A stretch of DNA of 64,000 nt, from positions 33,269-97,268 of the forward strand of contig NRSV01000088.1 in NCBI GenBank assembly GCA_002286855.1. The letters are read 5' to 3'. Shown piece by piece: positions 1-9,703 of the stretch. The stretch is from Bipolaris cookei (taxonomy: Eukaryota > Ascomycota > Dothideomycetes > Pleosporales > Pleosporaceae). The translations under genes and the position numbers were made by a program. A model generated the notes under the pieces. The model did no database searches. It was not told the DNA's origin and saw nothing but the letters and a program-made list of their open reading frames with translations. How positions within the stretch are numbered: position 1 is the first letter of the stretch; the number at the start of each line of letters is the position of its first letter.

Positions 1-957
1 TCTCTTTCCGCGAAAGCCCGTTGTAGAGTTGTCGCGTGTGCTTTCCTGGCAGTGCCGTGTCGATTCGTTTAGAGTATGCTCCCACGTCTGCTGGTATCTT
101 CTTCGCTATGCCTTGCTTACGTGCTATGTTGTGCGTAGTTGATCGCATTCTAGGGAGCTGTGTCTGTGGCCTAGTGTTTGGCCTAGTTGCTGTCTTCGCC
201 TCTCGCTTGGCAAGGCTTGCGAGCTCATTCTCTTCGCTTGCAGGTAGCCATAGCACTGTTAGCATGTTACCGTCTTTTCTTAGTGTTTGTACGGTTTTGT
301 AGAACCGGCTGATGTAGCCTTGCCCCGATTGCTGGCGAGGTGCTCTGAGTGTGAGCACAGCGGCTTTGTTCCTTGTTATTAGTGCAATATTGCGAAACCT
401 TAGCTTTGGCAGCCTGCTTAACGCTTCAGCCATTGCTGCCAGCTCTGCCGAGTACGGGTTCTGTTCCTCTCTCTTGCCCAAAGTAACGGAGAAAGATTGT
501 CTTTCGTTGCTTTGTATGCTGATCGCGCCTCCCATGCCGACGACTCCGTTCCGCGCCGAGCTGCTTACGGCGATGCGTACCGCCCAGTTCGGCTCGAGGC
601 TCTGTGCCGCGTTCTCCACTACCGTCTGCACTCTCTTCTCCCATGGTGCCAGGACGCCCGGTTGGATCGTCTCCATCTGCTCCATCTCTATATCCTTCAG
701 CGCTTCTGCCACCTGGAACAGCGGCGAGCGATACTGCCTTCTGAACTTTCGCATCCGCGATGTGTTTCTTCGCAGTGGGTTCGTCTCAGGCAGCGCGTGG
801 ATGTCGGTCCACAACTTGACTGCCCGCTTCCAGAACCGCTCTTGTGCACTTGGGATATGCGCCTCGGCTTCTGCCACCCATGTCGCTACCGTGCTGAACG
901 TCCCTACGATCGCTCGTGCACCTATTCTTTGCACCCTGTTGATAGGTCTCACAATTC
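1..957 (-). mobile_element. LINE (non-LTR) retrotransposon, 3' part: RT tail plus RNase H
   Basis: Read on the minus strand, one frame is open from about 955 down to the window edge and encodes the end of a fungal non-LTR retrotransposon polyprotein. The order is: a post-RT stretch (RVQRIGARAIVGTF, then VAEAEAHIPSAQERFWKRAV), the linker LPETNPLRRNTSRMRKF, and an RNase H-like domain (RIAVSSSARNGVVGMGGAI, then ELAAMAEAL and WLPASEENELASLAKREA). These blocks are typical of Tad/I-type LINE ORF2 in Pleosporales, which is my recollection of the family. The reverse transcriptase core is absent here because the frame stops where the MITE at 964 begins. The element continues past position 1. The plus-strand ORF over 351-1058 is only its antisense shadow. 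Confidence 0.8.
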
Positions 958-963
958 AAGATA

Positions 964-1147
964 CAGTTGCTAGCGATTGCAGCTTCACCCTTACGCGCAG
1001 CTGCGCAGCATGCTTGAGCAGCCCCACCTTCCGTACATGGATTAGCGTTAGCAATTAGCTGAACATGATTGGTCAATCTCCAGTCTCACGATGACGAAAC
1101 TGTTATAATGCTGCCTGCAGGGGTGAAGCTGCAATCGCTAATCACTG
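964..1147 (-). mobile_element. MITE copy 1 (Tc1/mariner-type, TA target site)
   Basis: This is a 184-bp non-coding element. Its ends are inverted repeats of about 26 bp (CAGTTGCTAGCGATTGCAGC at the left, CAGTGATTAGCGATTGCAGC read from the right), each flanked by the dinucleotide TA (962-963 and 1148-1149). The interior aligns, in opposite orientation, with the element at 43474-43667. A partial left end lies near 5500 and a partial right end near 40914-41005. TA flanks and size suggest a non-autonomous Tc1/mariner or pogo derivative. It sits exactly at the broken edge of the LINE. Confidence 0.8.
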
Positions 1148-1429
1148 TACAGCTCAATGAAAACGGCAGTCACGTCTGGGTGAACATGGTGATTTGATAG
1201 CACATGTTTAATAGTCCTATTCTTTCGGACAGGTAGGACGATAATTCTTTCAAGCTTCTACAAGCTCTGTAGCCTGCGAGGCTTCTCATTTTTCTAATCT
1301 AGCTTATTCTCAGCTTATTCTGCAGCCGACGCACCCCTACAACTGTTGATGTTATGCAAAGGCGATCGTACTCTTGACGGTGGTTGTTTCTCAGATGATT
1401 CATATCATGGCTAGAAGAGAAAAACAGGC

Positions 1430-1771
1430 TCATTCAGAGTTGTGGTGACGCAGAAAACATTGCTGAATGCAGATTATAGGTAATCCTATCAGTAGTCGGT
1501 AAGCAAGTCGTTGTCTCGTCAGCAGTAGACAGAGTACTGGCATCATTTTGATAACAGGTGGTGTAATCGAGTGATACAAGTAATCTTCGTACGATTTGTC
1601 AGTATCGCAAAGAATAGCGTTCCAAATTGTGTACCAGCCTTTAATAAGAGGTCTGACTATTGTCCGGGGAAATACAAAGCCATACGCTACTTCCTGAGCT
1701 TCAGTCGGCTCGTCTTTAAACATGTCAACTCTTTTGGATTCCACGTCGGCGTCTAAGTCAAGCGTTTTCAA
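1430..1771 (-). other. Weak open frame, possibly a decayed exon
   Basis: A 113-codon minus-strand frame without an ATG start (it opens at TTG). The first half has normal-looking composition (DVESKRVDMFKDEPTEAQEV and WYTIWNAILCDTDKSYEDYL), the second half does not. I do not recognise it. It overlaps the antisense of the start of the plus-strand pseudogene at 1740-2339, so at most one of the two is likely to be real. From 1150 to 1430 there is no other content that I can identify. Confidence 0.12.
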
Positions 1772-2339
1772 AGACTCTGGACCGTTTGGAACGGCCTTCG
1801 TAAAGCCAGTACTGGAATTCTGGCTGAAACATCATCCACCAAGCCAGTAAGGACTCTCCCTTCAGTATTGATATAATCCAACGATACACAGAAGATTGAG
1901 GAATCTCGTAGAGCAATTGCTTGCAGAGTTAGAGAATACTTATCCGATGGTGGATAATATAGAGCAATCTGCATCGCAGTACCCTATGCAGGAAGATGGT
2001 CAGCATCCGCACCCGCACGATCAGAGTCCTAATGCACCAAGCTCAAGCTGCGCAAGCCAACCATCTGTGTTATCATCAGCTCTCGCAGGGTTCCGGAACC
2101 AGCATACTGGAGCGCATCTTGAACGTGCGTCTTCACCAGATACAACGGGCGGAGAGCAGGAACATTCTAGCTCAGACGAAACATATGAGCCATCAAATAG
2201 CCCAATGGACTATGAAACTCCCGTGGATCTCAGGACTGGAGTGAAATGGAGTGGCTCCTCTCCAACTGCTTGCTCAGAAATCCCTGAAGAGAGTCAGCTA
2301 GAGGCGCCTCATTGGGTCAAGCACCCGAATTTACTTTAA
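1740..2339 (+). pseudogene. Decayed gene fragment, unknown product
   Basis: A single plus frame reads FGTAFVKPVLEFWLKHHPPS, then TAA (1848), a short stretch, then TGA (1869), then 150 open codons rich in Ser, Gln, Pro and His, with LVEQLLAELENTYPMVDNIE near the start and a run HPHPHD, ending at 2339. The conserved-looking block before the stops and the open frame after them suggest a gene broken by two nonsense changes, or an exon whose 5' splice site I cannot place. No ATG starts the long part. I do not recognise a domain. Confidence 0.3.
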
Positions 2340-3089
2340 CGGCAGTTTCTATAGGAAGATGCAGTAGATAGAGATAGGTGAAGAGATTTCGTGGAACCTA
2401 CTCGCTGTAGTATCACGGCTTCGAGGCTCCACTACTCAGGACATGACGGAGACGTAAAACACACATTTACTTTCAGGTTGCTCAGAACAACTTCTTTACT
2501 ATACTCTTATTCAATGTTGTTGTATCTTCATAATCCGTTAGAAAAAAATAACAAAATACAGCGCACTAGGTACATTAACTAGAAAGGATAGTGCGCTACG
2601 ATTTGTGACTAATCAGTTGCATTAATTTTCAATATAATTCCGATCTTGGTTCCTTTGACCCCATAATTGAGTGCAAACAGGGCCTGTGAATTCATCAGAC
2701 CCTGATGGAAGTAGAGTCATGCCGACCCTACACAACGGCACAGGTATGAAGTATTAGATACGTTTCCGAGATAAGATTACCTAGAGACATTTCCGAGTGC
2801 TTAGCACATGAATCAACTAACAATCTATTAAAACGCCTATAGGCCTTGTATGAAAGGTTATTAGAAGCCTACTTGAAAATATAGTTGGTTATAGAAGAGA
2901 TCTGGCATTTGTATCAGCTCTTTTATCCAAGGCGGTATCCGGCCTTGGTTCGGATCCTAGCCGGATGCAGGTCGGGTCAGTATCTGGGCCGTTACACTCT
3001 ACTTTTGTCGAGGGTTGAGGATAGGCTCTATCCTTCGTAGGTAGTTCAGCCACTTCTTTACTCCTGTAAGCAGCTGCTACATTGATATA
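2340..3089. other. Gene-free stretch with partial dispersed repeat
   Basis: No credible gene. The block around 2835-2995 is related, in inverted orientation, to the repeat at 4990-5219: it carries cctataggccttgtatgaaa, the complement of the block at 5095-5115, and ends in gggccgttacac. The rest is A+T-rich with short frames only. Confidence 0.4.
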
Positions 3090-4742
3090 CTATGCATCGG
3101 TATTTGCGCCTCTGTCTAGGAGAAGACTGACAGTTCTGGTCCTACCATGAACAACTGCTTCATGAAGTGCCGTGTTGCCTATCATGTTCTTTGCATTGAC
3201 TTCCGCACCTTTGCCTAGGAGAAGACTGACCATTTCGACAATACCGTAATGAGCTGCTACGTGAAGCGCTGTATTGTCTTTGTTGTTCTTTGCATTGACT
3301 TCCGCACCTTTGTCTAGGAGAAGACTGACAGTTTTGACCCTACCAAGAACAACTGCTACGTAAAGCGCCGTGTTGCCTATCATGTTCTTTGCATTGACTT
3401 CCGCACCTTTGCCTAGGAGAAGACTGACCATTTCGACACTACCGTAATGAGCTGCTACGTGAAGCGCTGTATTGTCTTTGTTGTTCTTTGCATTGACTTC
3501 CGCACCTTTGTCTAGGAGAAGACTGACAGTTTTGACCCTACCAAGAACAACTGCTACGTAAAGCGCCGTGTTGCCTATCATGTTCTTTGCATTGACTTCC
3601 GCACCTTTGCCTAGGAGAAGACTGACCATTTCGACACTACCGTAATGAGCTGCTACGTGAAGCGCTGTATTGTCTTTGTTGTTCTTTGCATTGACTTCCG
3701 CACCTTTGTCTAGGAGAAGACTGACCATTTTGACACTATCGCGCATGGCTGCTTCATGAAGCGCTGTATTGCTTTTGTTGTTCTTTGCATTGACTTCCGC
3801 ACCTTTGCCTAAGAGAAGACTGACAGTTCTGGCCCTACCGCGAATGGTTGCTTCATGAAGCGCTGTATTGTCTTTGTTGTTCTTTGCATCGATGTTTGCG
3901 CCTTTGTCTAGGAGAAGACTGACAGTTTTGACCCTACCATGAACAACTGCTACGTAAAGCGCCGTGTTGCCTATCATGTTCTTTGCATTGACTTCCGCAC
4001 CTTTGCCTAGGAGAAGACTGACCATTTCGACAATACCGTAATGAGCTGCTACGTGAAGCGCTGTATTGTCTTTGTTGTTCTTTGCATTGACTTCCGCACC
4101 TTTGTCTAGGAGAAGACTGACCATTTCGACACTATCGCGCATGACTGCTTCATGAAGCGCTGTATTGTCATAGTTGTTCTTCGCATTGATGTTTGCGCCT
4201 TTTTCTAGAAGATGAAGGATAATTTTATTGTTGTTGGGAATAATTCCTAGGTGAAGCGCTGTGCAGCCTTCGTTGTCTGTTGCGTCGATCTTTGCGCCTC
4301 TGTCAATTAGACATTTTAGAATGTCGAAATTTCGATACATAGCTGCCTCGTGAAGCGGAGTCCTACCCCGCTTAAAGGTCTTTGCATTAACTCTTGCTCC
4401 TCTGTCCAATAAATCATTAATAATTTCCTTAACGTTGTGAATAACTGCTTTGTGAAGCGCCGTATCGCCCCGTCCGTCCTTCGCTCTAATATTTTTCTTG
4501 GTTCCTAAAAGCAAACGCATAATGTCCTTTTCGCCCCAAGCAATAGCTTCAAACAGAGGTGTCTTGCCGTCATTGCCTTTTATGTCAATTCGGAAACCTC
4601 TAAAAACAAGTTGTTTCACTAGTTCCTTATCGCGCTCACAGCATGCTAGTTGTACAAGAGATTTCCCGTTTATTTTAGCTCGACTTCTGATACATTTTCT
4701 CTCAAGTTCCTTATTCATCTCCTTTTTATAGTCCTGAATCAT
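3090..4742 (-). CDS. Ankyrin-repeat protein with homogenised 66-residue repeats
   Basis: A 550-residue protein starting at the first in-frame ATG (4742). The frame stays open upstream to about 4856 but offers no earlier ATG, so a 5' exon is possible. After a basic, charged N-terminus it is almost entirely 16 ankyrin repeats of 33 residues (pattern TALHxAxxxGxxxxVSLLLxKGAEVNAKN). Repeats 11-12 and 13-14 are identical over 66 residues, and repeats 6-7, 10-11 and 15 are near copies, so the last two thirds grew by recent duplication of a two-repeat unit. Ankyrin repeats mediate protein binding. No nucleotide-binding or effector domain is attached. Fungal genes with such highly conserved internal repeats are often linked to non-self recognition or host interaction, but that is inference here. 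Confidence 0.85.
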   Translation of the reverse strand: MIQDYKKEMNKELERKCIRSRAKINGKSLVQLACCERDKELVKQLVFRGFRIDIKGNDGKTPLFEAIAWGEKDIMRLLLGTKKNIRAKDGRGDTALHKAVIHNVKEIINDLLDRGARVNAKTFKRGRTPLHEAAMYRNFDILKCLIDRGAKIDATDNEGCTALHLGIIPNNNKIILHLLEKGANINAKNNYDNTALHEAVMRDSVEMVSLLLDKGAEVNAKNNKDNTALHVAAHYGIVEMVSLLLGKGAEVNAKNMIGNTALYVAVVHGRVKTVSLLLDKGANIDAKNNKDNTALHEATIRGRARTVSLLLGKGAEVNAKNNKSNTALHEAAMRDSVKMVSLLLDKGAEVNAKNNKDNTALHVAAHYGSVEMVSLLLGKGAEVNAKNMIGNTALYVAVVLGRVKTVSLLLDKGAEVNAKNNKDNTALHVAAHYGSVEMVSLLLGKGAEVNAKNMIGNTALYVAVVLGRVKTVSLLLDKGAEVNAKNNKDNTALHVAAHYGIVEMVSLLLGKGAEVNAKNMIGNTALHEAVVHGRTRTVSLLLDRGANTDA

Positions 4743-4859
4743 AGCTGAAGGAAGAGTAAAGTTGATCTTCTTTTTGGGATTCGTGCTCCTACTTCTAGCT
4801 TTTGTAACGGCAGAAGACGTAGTGTAAGAGAAAAAACCCAAATGATCTAATAGAAAGTG

Positions 4860-4990
4860 TCAAACGGTATAGCTTCCTAAACGAAATTAATATATCCCTT
4901 GTTTGTAGAAATAAGTGGTTGTAACGATGTTACAGCTTCATCCAGCACTGAGCCAATCCCAGAGCCGGATCGGAGTAAGTATCGGCCGCC
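4860..4990. other. Upstream region of the ankyrin gene
   Basis: A+T-rich DNA upstream of the ankyrin gene, where its promoter and any 5' exon would lie. It is followed directly by the dispersed repeat. I see no clear TATA box or splice site that would fix the true start. Confidence 0.3.
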
Positions 4991-5219
4991 CCTTCGTCAG
5001 CTGTCTGTTCCTGATCGGATCCGATTCGGACCCGACTAGGATAGGTATATATTGAGACACTTCCTGTAGCTAGCTCTGTAGACTTTTGATATCCTTTCGT
5101 ACAAGGCCTATAGGTGTCTATTCGAATCAAGGCTCGTTTGATGTCCCACGCACTCCCATATGCCTCTGAGTGACACTACTGCCGATACTGATCCGAGTAG
5201 TCTTGCCTGCGCCGTTACA
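4990..5219 (-). repeat. Dispersed repeat R2, copy 1
   Basis: About 230 bp nearly identical to 20996-21228 and, more weakly, to 41497-41634. Shared landmarks are tcctgtagctagctctgtag, ttttgatatcctttcgtaca, aggcctataggtgtctattc and the end tgcctgcgccgttacag. All three copies end at the same ccgtta motif, so this is a defined element terminus and not chance similarity. No protein is evident. It could be a MITE or the end of a larger DNA transposon. Confidence 0.7.
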
Positions 5220-6382
5220 GTGGTCTTCCTCGAAAGATTTGGAAACTTGGGATTATAAAGGAAGTCAAACAAATGAGAGGTTTAACGAGACGTTTTCATA
5301 GTTGTTTAATTAACTTAGTTATTACAGTTAGTCAAGTGTATATTAAACTGCGATAAGCTAGGTACTAAGCATAAGCTGCAAAGTAAGGCTCACCACATCA
5401 CTACCTATGGAGCGAATAACTTATAAATAAACTGCTAATCGGACTAAGTTCTTGACAATTAAGTCAGCACTAATAATTGTCCAGAAGCGGTTAAGTGTAC
5501 TGCAGTTTTTAGCGCTTGCAGTTTGACCCCTGCACGCAGCTACGCAAAAGCTCTAAACACTCTTATCCTTCGAATTTAGCTTAGCGCCACATCTTTTCCG
5601 TAGAAAAAGACTACTCGCCCCACGGAGCCTAGTTCGGCAGAACTAGGCTCCGTGGGGCGAGTAGAGAGTAATCCATTAATTTGTAGAGCCTTAGATTAAC
5701 AAATCAGATAAATATATTGAAACACATGCCGTCTATATTAGACAATGCTTTCTAACCGCGACGAGATTACTCTATTCGCGATTTTTAGTTTTAAACGCTA
5801 AATAAGGAAATCTTATTTTAGAGTCAAACCAATTAGCCAAATGCTCGTTAAACTAAGGATTGACTTTTTTATAGTTATCGCGTAGTTTGTAACAGATCAA
5901 GTAACTATCTTAGAAAAGAATGGCAGGCCGCACCCCAACCTGCCGGAATCGGTTACGAAGGTCGGGGGGCTCTGCAATATGATTATGCTGACACTACTGT
6001 CTTCTAACTAGATATGTGATATAAAACAGCATCAGTAAGCTGACTATTGTTCATTGCGGAAATTGCAGCACTATGTAACTAGACTTTGGCTCTGCCTCCG
6101 AAAACGGAATACAACTAAGCTTATGTATATTGAGGAATGATTTAGCTTGCGTGAGACTATATCTGTATCTTTGCCGTACCTCCAATATAATCAGCATGAT
6201 GCCATCAAGTATAATATAGGTTAGATACCCTGTACTAGCGCAGACGAAAGCAACCTCAAGTGAACGCTCGCCGATACAGGGATTCGTCGACAAACTTGAA
6301 TAAAGTCATGGACTAGCTACTGCATACCTTGACATATGCACTTATTCCGCCTCTGCTTCTGGGTGTTCGGATAAAATCTTCA
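5220..6382. other. A+T-rich stretch with MITE fragment and hairpin
   Basis: No gene is supported. Around 5500-5556 lies a degenerate left end of the MITE family (ctgcagtttttagcgcttgc followed by a gacccctgcacgcagc block) preceded by TA. A perfect hairpin follows at 5611-5664. The rest is A+T-rich with many stops in all frames and a short G+C-rich patch at about 5925-5975 (cggaatcggttacgaaggtc). Confidence 0.5.
5611..5664. repeat. Perfect 25-bp inverted repeat (hairpin) with 4-nt loop
   Basis: The arms at 5611-5635 and 5640-5664 are exact reverse complements (left arm begins CTACTCGCCCCACGGAGCCT), with a GGCA loop between. The arms are G+C-rich while the flanks are strongly A+T-rich. Perfect identity in decayed DNA implies recent origin or selection. 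It may be a structured element end, a cruciform-forming site, or two transposon ends joined head to head. Confidence 0.9.
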
Positions 6383-7273
6383 ATGGCAGAGCGGCACATG
6401 ACCACGCCATTCCTTCTTCATTCCAGTGCCAGAGAGTCTGAAGCTACAAAGCATGGCAAATGCAGACCCGAACCTCATGCATGTGTCGACTCAGAAGCCA
6501 TGGTCGGCATGAAAGATGTCTCGGAGTTTGCTGGCATAGACTGGGAGCGTAGCTTACGAGGCCGGCTCGATGAAGTGGTTCACTATGGTTTAACCATCTT
6601 GCCGTACGAAGAGCTCTTCTATTTGGCGATAAAGGAGGCTTTCCCGAGAGCGCGGCTTATGCCGGAATTGCCAAGGTATCTAATCAGTCGACTAAGGCCT
6701 TATCTGGACACAAGATACGAACATAGCATTCTACAGAGAAGCCGAGGTCTTTATTTTGGATACGCGGAAGCATTCTTGACAGAATTTTGCGTCGTACTAG
6801 AGAATTGTTTCGACAATATCCGACAGCAAAGTCAGAGAGACGAAGACGACAAAAGGCAGGAATCTCTATGGGTATATGCGCCAAGGCAGAGCGAGATGTC
6901 CTGCATCACACAACTTCCTCGCAGCATCACCGACCCCATAAAGGATATCCTTACGATTTTGGACCAATGTCCCATTGTGACAAGATACGTCGTTTTCTTC
7001 GAAGATATTTTTCAGACTAGCGGAGGCGTGGCAAACGCAGGACGGACTCTTAACGTTTATGAACTAACCGAGGCATGGAGAAGAGAAGGGTACCACGAAC
7101 ATTTGCTGCGAAGATATGTCTGGTACAGAATGATCAAGCACGCCCCATCTCGGCCGCGCGAGGTTAATTTCTTCGTCAGTCAGCTGTTTGATCAGCCTTG
7201 GGAAAAGCGGCTCTGGGGCCAAATAGCCAGCAGAACCGATGAGCTTGACCTTCGCATCCACTACCTGCGATAG
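6383..7273 (+). CDS. Orphan hypothetical protein, 296 aa, single exon
   Basis: The frame is open without introns. I chose the ATG at 6383 because the frame opens at 6329 with TTG and has no earlier ATG. The protein looks alpha-helical and charged (RLDEVVHYGLTILPYEELFY, YLISRLRPYLDTRYEHSI, FLTEFCVVLENCFDNIRQQ), with no signal peptide or membrane segment. I recognise no domain. It stands alone between two repeat-rich stretches. Normal codon texture over nearly 300 codons supports a real gene, probably restricted to related fungi. Confidence 0.65.
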   Translation: MAERHMTTPFLLHSSARESEATKHGKCRPEPHACVDSEAMVGMKDVSEFAGIDWERSLRGRLDEVVHYGLTILPYEELFYLAIKEAFPRARLMPELPRYLISRLRPYLDTRYEHSILQRSRGLYFGYAEAFLTEFCVVLENCFDNIRQQSQRDEDDKRQESLWVYAPRQSEMSCITQLPRSITDPIKDILTILDQCPIVTRYVVFFEDIFQTSGGVANAGRTLNVYELTEAWRREGYHEHLLRRYVWYRMIKHAPSRPREVNFFVSQLFDQPWEKRLWGQIASRTDELDLRIHYLR

Positions 7274-9640
7274 GCCAATAGGAAGAGGGCCCGGTGGTGC
7301 TGATGGCGGACTGCGGAAGAGGTGTCTTGCGCGTCAGACCTCAGCGCACCATGAACCCTATGCATGCGCATTGTGGCGTTTCTCAGGCATAAGATGAATC
7401 GATTCAGGGCTGTAGCAGTGTAGGCAGAGGATGAAGGACGGTAGCTTGTCGAGAAGACTCAAACCTCGATTCCTCCTCTAGCATGCGATGCGGATGGGGC
7501 TGCGTTCTTTAGCCATCACCCCCACGAGCTTATTTCGTGTTCTTAATGATAAAAAATACTGCTGCAGGCGCTCTGCAAATGCTTGCAGGTTGTTTGGAAC
7601 GGTACAAAGTCCAGAAAGCCGTGACTTCCAGGGTACGACCTGGGCAAATCAAGCGCGGGCATCCAACTTGGATGAAAAATCTTGGCATATTATGACGTTT
7701 TCTTTATTAGGTTCTGACTCGGTACAGCTCTGCAAGCTGCGAGTAGCCACCCTCGGTTACTAGCGCCGGGGACAAGACACTGTCACTTGCACCGGCACCG
7801 GCACCTGATCGTATCCGCGGAATCCGCGGACTCCGCATCCATTCGCGCCTAGGGTGCGAGATCTTGGCGTTATGATGCAAAAAGCTCGCAACGGGGACCA
7901 GGGGCTGGGGACAATATACTTAGTGTGGGTCAGCATGGTACGATTAGGGGAGGCCCGTAAGCATTTTGGAGGACCACACGGCACAGTACGAGGCTACGCC
8001 ACAGCGACGACGCCGCAATTTTTCAGTGCTTGCTGGTAAGCAGCTTACACCCTATTGAGCGGGGAGGTTTGCCGGTCCATTTATGGACAACGAGCTGCCT
8101 GTTACGACTGCCGTGCCACACTTCACCGTAACGTGCCGTGTTGGTAAGTACGTACGGATCCCTGTACATAGTCTGCTGTCGTGTCGATGGGGATAATAGG
8201 TCCCGAGGGCATCCCATCAGCCTTTCGACTGCGGGCATTGGCAGGAGCTTGCGTGAATCCGCGCCTGCATACGCGACTGCCTGTGCACAGCGATCGAAAG
8301 AACGCGAGTCCTTCGCCTATGGGCGTAACCACCGTGCAACCCTAGATAATCAGTCCATGCAGTACGGGCTACTGCATGTAGCATCAGGCGGCAATGTCGC
8401 TCGCTGCAAACATAATGCTGAGCACTTAACACTTGGTTGTGAACCACGTCGAGTATACTGCAGTGACGACTTCACGCATGCAGTATGATCCAACTAGATA
8501 CTGGGCCATAGGTTTGTGCATAGATGGCTTTGTCCAGTGCGGCCTACTGCCTCAAGGACAGACGCCAAAATAATGTTGGAAGCTTGCATCCGCTCTCTTG
8601 CGACGTAACAAATCTGTGATCGCTAAATGATCTGTTCACATCAGCTGACCACTGGTGCAAGCAGATGTAATTATATCTGAAGTTTTGGAGCCGAAAAAAA
8701 TTCATTCTAGCCTATTGCTAGCATGGTGGTAGACGCACTTCCTCTCATACTACCGCGCACGACGCAAGAAAATCCTTGCAGCTCATACGTCCATCGCACT
8801 GATCAGAAACTGATGTCACCTAATCTTCTTAGAACACTTAATTCCGTATCGAGTCTCTTTGCTGTTTAAGCTACACCATGTTTAGGTAGTACATAGAAGT
8901 AGGCTTCATTGTGGATACAGCCCATGTCATTGCACACTTCGAAATTTGACTGAGTGTCATCACTACTCAGTGAGCGCGACTTGGTACTGTGCTCACTAAA
9001 ACCAGCCGGCGGCTAGTAGCGCAGGATGGATATTCGGACGCCTGCCACTAGGTGTGCGCTCTGTACACTATGTACAACCATGGCGCACTGCTCTATGTGA
9101 ATTGTTCCTATTACATAGATCAAACAAGCTAATAGAACCACCAATCACAAGACAGAGAAGTATACTCTATGCCATCCATACTAACAAGTTACATGTTTCC
9201 CAAGCAATGCGGTAGCTGATCTCGCGTCCCAGCTTCGCCTCTATTATTGCTCGTGGCTAACATAGCAATAACAACTGTGTGAATCTGACATATGTACCTA
9301 ATTAGCTTGCTTTGTGACATCAACATGGGCGCGACTGCTCACCCTTAGTCGAAACCAGTGCAACTAGTAATGCAGATCATCGTGGCCACAGACACCATTA
9401 CACCTAAGCGGCCCAGTCTCGCTGGAAATTAGCTAGAATCATCATTACACGGCGAAGGATGATGAGGTCATCGGTTTCTCTATAACTTTTTTGTGGGTGA
9501 GATATTAGCCTAGCGTTCTTTTGCGACGAAAGGACGTTGAGACACGGCGAGATAGAGCATTGGAAGATAGCGTAGTGGCATGAGCCCTCATAACCGTTTT
9601 CGCCCTATTTTTGGTCGTGCATATATTCCTATATAACTCG
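7274..9640. other. Long stretch without a supported gene
   Basis: Only short frames that do not join into a spliced gene. Composition is mixed: 7760-8480 is richer in G+C than the flanks and could be an old element, but I see no terminal repeats or recognisable protein. From 9595 to 9660 the sequence changes to a promoter-like stretch (catatattcctatataact) upstream of the SnoaL-like gene. Confidence 0.4.
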
Positions 9641-9703
9641 CTGTCTGCTGTGTAACTTAAATGCACCTTTGTACCATTCAACTAGTCTCGCGCAGCAGCC
9701 ATT

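Noticed and set aside
351..1058. Long plus-strand ORF (235 codons)
   Set aside because: It is antisense to the LINE frame, whose minus-strand translation gives recognisable RT-tail and RNase H blocks.
3100..4200. CRISPR-like regularly spaced repeats
   Set aside because: The periodicity is 99/198 bp and is fully explained by ankyrin codons in a eukaryotic gene.
5611..5680. Hairpin as a Helitron 3' end
   Set aside because: No CTRR terminus follows the hairpin at the expected distance, and the hairpin is much longer than Helitron hairpins.
8020..8160. Repeat shared with 43150-43290
   Set aside because: Only a short ggtaagcagctta block matches, which is too little to define a repeat.
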